This document shows positions 61,601-64,000 of a DNA stretch of 64,000 bases, one piece after another. Both the position numbers and the translations under genes were made by a program. The notes below the pieces were generated by a model that was not told the DNA's origin, searched no databases, and saw only the letters and a list, made by a program, of their open reading frames with translations. Within the stretch, counting starts at the first letter, position 1. Every line of letters starts with the position of its first letter. Origin of the DNA: Anseranas semipalmata (lineage: Eukaryota; Chordata; Aves; Anseriformes; Anseranatidae); NCBI GenBank assembly GCA_013399115.1, contig VXAA01000086.1:857191-921190 (forward strand), in the 5' to 3' direction.

Positions 61601-64000
61601 TTTATTCTCTGGAGCCTACCCCACAGAGAACCAATTACTGGGAGCTTCATATTTGGGCTAGGATCTTATCTGTATGTCTTTTCTTTAGTAGCCCATCCAG
61701 TTATTTTCTTGAAATTTTATTTTTATGTACAGTGAGATCTAGGCGTCCTACAGCCTACTGTATGATTTATATGACTTCATTTTTAATACTGATTGCAAAC
61801 ATGCAGCATGTGAAAGGAGCTATTTCACATTCTTCCGGCATTTTAGTCAAAGGTGGACCTATAATAATGGACAATCTTAATAAGGTTTTGGGCTACAATC
61901 TCTTGTAGCATTTCCTAGGACTGTTTCTGAAAATACAATTCTGGTAAGGGGCACAGAGGTTAACTCTTGTGGGCATAGAGAAGCATGTATCTTTCCAATT
62001 TTCATTTATAATTTATTATGATAACCAAGGCTTATGATTCACTGTATTTCCATCATGCAAATTTAGATTTATTTTTTTTTTAAACATACCTTCTAGTTAG
62101 TGGAATGTGTTTACATATTCACAGATTCCCTTTAGGCACTGAACCACCTGCACTGAAAGGCATTGAAAAAAAATTGTTCCTTGACATGTGGTCTGGAAAT
62201 GTGGTACTGTATATCTTTGTATTTGTCTTCCAAAAAAGGCTAAGTGACTTCAGGAAGTATAACTAATAACCACAAGGATTTTGTGAAGGATAAACCAAGA
62301 CATCTGTGAGTAGCAATGAAACGTTGAGCTTGATGGGACACGATCAAGTAGGAGTTGCAGCCTCAACCAGGAGCAAGCTAAGAAGTGTTCATGACACCAC
62401 AGTAGCCTTTGATATTAATACGGGTTTCAGAGGAAAGGTGAAATTCCAGTTTTCTTAAGGAAACAAAGTCCATCTGATACCGCATAGCTTTGCAATCCAT
62501 AGCCAGGTATTCAGACATGAAAAGAAGACTGCAGCATTTGTCCAAGAAAAGAGTATCACGTGAGTAAAATGTGTGGTTTTATTGTGACTACGATTTATAG
62601 ACTACAGTCTGGTGTGGTGACAGATGAACACTTGTGCCGCATAGTGTGGGATGATTGCCTATTATGCGAAGGGCTCTCTGTAAGGAAGGTTTCCATGACA
62701 GCGCTCTGTGTATCATTGTTATTTGGGAAATAGCATTCAGTTTTGATCTCTGACTTCTACAGATTTTGTTGTTCCCATGAAACATTATATCCAAGCAGAA
62801 AAAGCCAGGGCTAGCATGCGTATTTTACATACAGCCAGAAATGCCTGGAAGTGATCTCCCCATGATAAACTGTACAACTACGTGATAAACCATGGAGCTA
62901 TTTGAGAAATGTACCCATTAAACACCATTAATTACTTTTTCTACTCTCTGTCCAGTAACCGTTCTGTCCTGGGACTTATTCTGTTTTTATATCGTTGAAT
63001 AGGTTCAGACAGCTGGCATTTCCAGCCTGCTCTCTACATTAAAACACAGACATTTTCTTGAAAACTACCTCTGCCTCAAAGACCAGGAGAGGTTAGGTTC
63101 AATCCAGGGCCAAAAAAAAAAGAGGCTCTTCTGTACATTTACGTGTGATAGCTTTTAAAGCACAGCATCTTGTTCCACAGCGCTGAGGGTGCATTTAGCA
63201 CTGAACAAGAGGGGAGCACTGGGACAGGAACGGCCTTAGGACTGCTTCACAATCAGATGTTCGTAAAAGTTGTTCTAAGTAAGTTTTACATCTGTTTTGC
63301 AGCTCTTATTCCTCCATGTTTGGATGTGGATTTTCCAAGGTGTCCAAAGGAGCTAGCTGCCCAATTCCTATTGAACCTCAGTAGCATTCTGCCTCTTTAC
63401 TCTGACGCGCTGCTCTGAGCAGCTATTAGACGTGAAACATAGCCTCTGTACGTGAGTTTAAACTAACAGTGAGTACCTGCGATTTTTCAAGAGCAAGGCC
63501 AAAATACAGATCTTATCTGCAGCAGAGAGGTCCTGTGTAACTTTCTTTGGAACTGGGGACTTTCCAAATCCACCTATGAATCTGATAAAGCAAACTATAC
63601 TATCACATTATGCATATCTGTCTGTAAGCATGTATGTACAATTTACATACAATAAAATATCTAACTAGTTGCAATCTCCTTAAGGAGCTTTTCTCTAAAT
63701 CCATTTGAATTTCAAAGCCTACCTAAAATTGCAGGAGGATTTTAATTGCATACAAGATTTGAGCTTGGATAAGCGATCCGTATGGATTTTTAATCTTTTG
63801 TGGGCAGACAGTACTTCTTAATCGGTGTAAAAAAGAATTCAATAATAAACACAAAGAACAGGCTACATTAAAAAAGTATGGATTTTCTAGTACCTTTGAA
63901 GGTATGGCACACAAAATTCCCTCTGACAAGGGAAAGTAGATGCACTGTTTTCGAAGCGCAACTTTAATCGATTTGCCCACATTTCTTAGAGGATTATGAG
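58641..64000. other. Non-coding upstream DNA to window end
   Basis: No gene, RNA gene or mobile element was recognised. Base composition is ordinary. A possibly regulatory block is at 62560-62830. The open frames at 59246-59462, 61594-61908 and 63170-63418 resemble no family. Confidence 0.55.
62560..62830. promoter_or_regulatory. Candidate regulatory block
   Basis: Unique sequence with SOX-like ATTGTTATTTGG, a TGATTGCC word and CATTCAG-type words, and without simple repeats. Inferred from texture only. Confidence 0.2.

Noticed and set aside
63085..63110. GGTTCAATCC resembles a tRNA B box
   Set aside because: No matching A box, no cloverleaf arms and no T-run terminator at the expected distance.

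Overview
The window looks like avian nuclear DNA. It carries split vertebrate genes with GT-AG introns, three decayed CR1-type retrotransposon pieces (one ending in the ATTCTATG repeat typical of bird CR1), few other repeats, and an assembly gap inside a very GC-rich CpG island, as is common in bird assemblies. I cannot name the species. There are no operons, CRISPR arrays, prokaryotic mobile elements or defence loci, and I found no complete tRNA or rRNA gene.

Two genes can be recognised, and they converge tail to tail. On the + strand, positions 598-721 hold the last coding exon of a FAM13-family gene, almost certainly FAM13C; its upstream exons lie before position 1. On the - strand is PHYHIPL (phytanoyl-CoA hydroxylase-interacting protein-like). 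Its coding exons are at 3100-3634, 7082-7199, 8207-8381 and 10560-10756. These join in frame and give 340 residues through to the stop codon. The N-terminal coding exon, about 35 residues as I recall the mammalian protein, is not visible. It most likely lies in the 974-bp gap (35766-36739) inside the CpG island at about 35.6-37.0 kb. The FAM13C-PHYHIPL pairing matches the human 10q21 arrangement as I recall it.

Layout: 1-597 is the end of a FAM13C intron. 722-3099 is the 3' untranslated territory shared by the two converging genes. 3100-10756 holds PHYHIPL exons 5 to 2. 10757-35765 is the inferred long first intron of PHYHIPL, with three CR1 fragments and a candidate regulatory block near 15.5 kb. 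35.6-37.0 kb is the promoter CpG island with the gap. 37.0-64.0 kb shows no recognisable gene. It contains GC-rich patches (48.1-48.96, 56.2-56.55 and 57.9-58.64 kb) and several blocks that look like non-coding regulatory DNA, one of which ends in a perfect 10-bp inverted repeat at 49235-49257.

I did not find a previously undescribed gene system. The points most worth checking are the overlapping converging 3' ends, the PHYHIPL first exon hidden in the gap, and the inverted repeat beside the 49-kb block.
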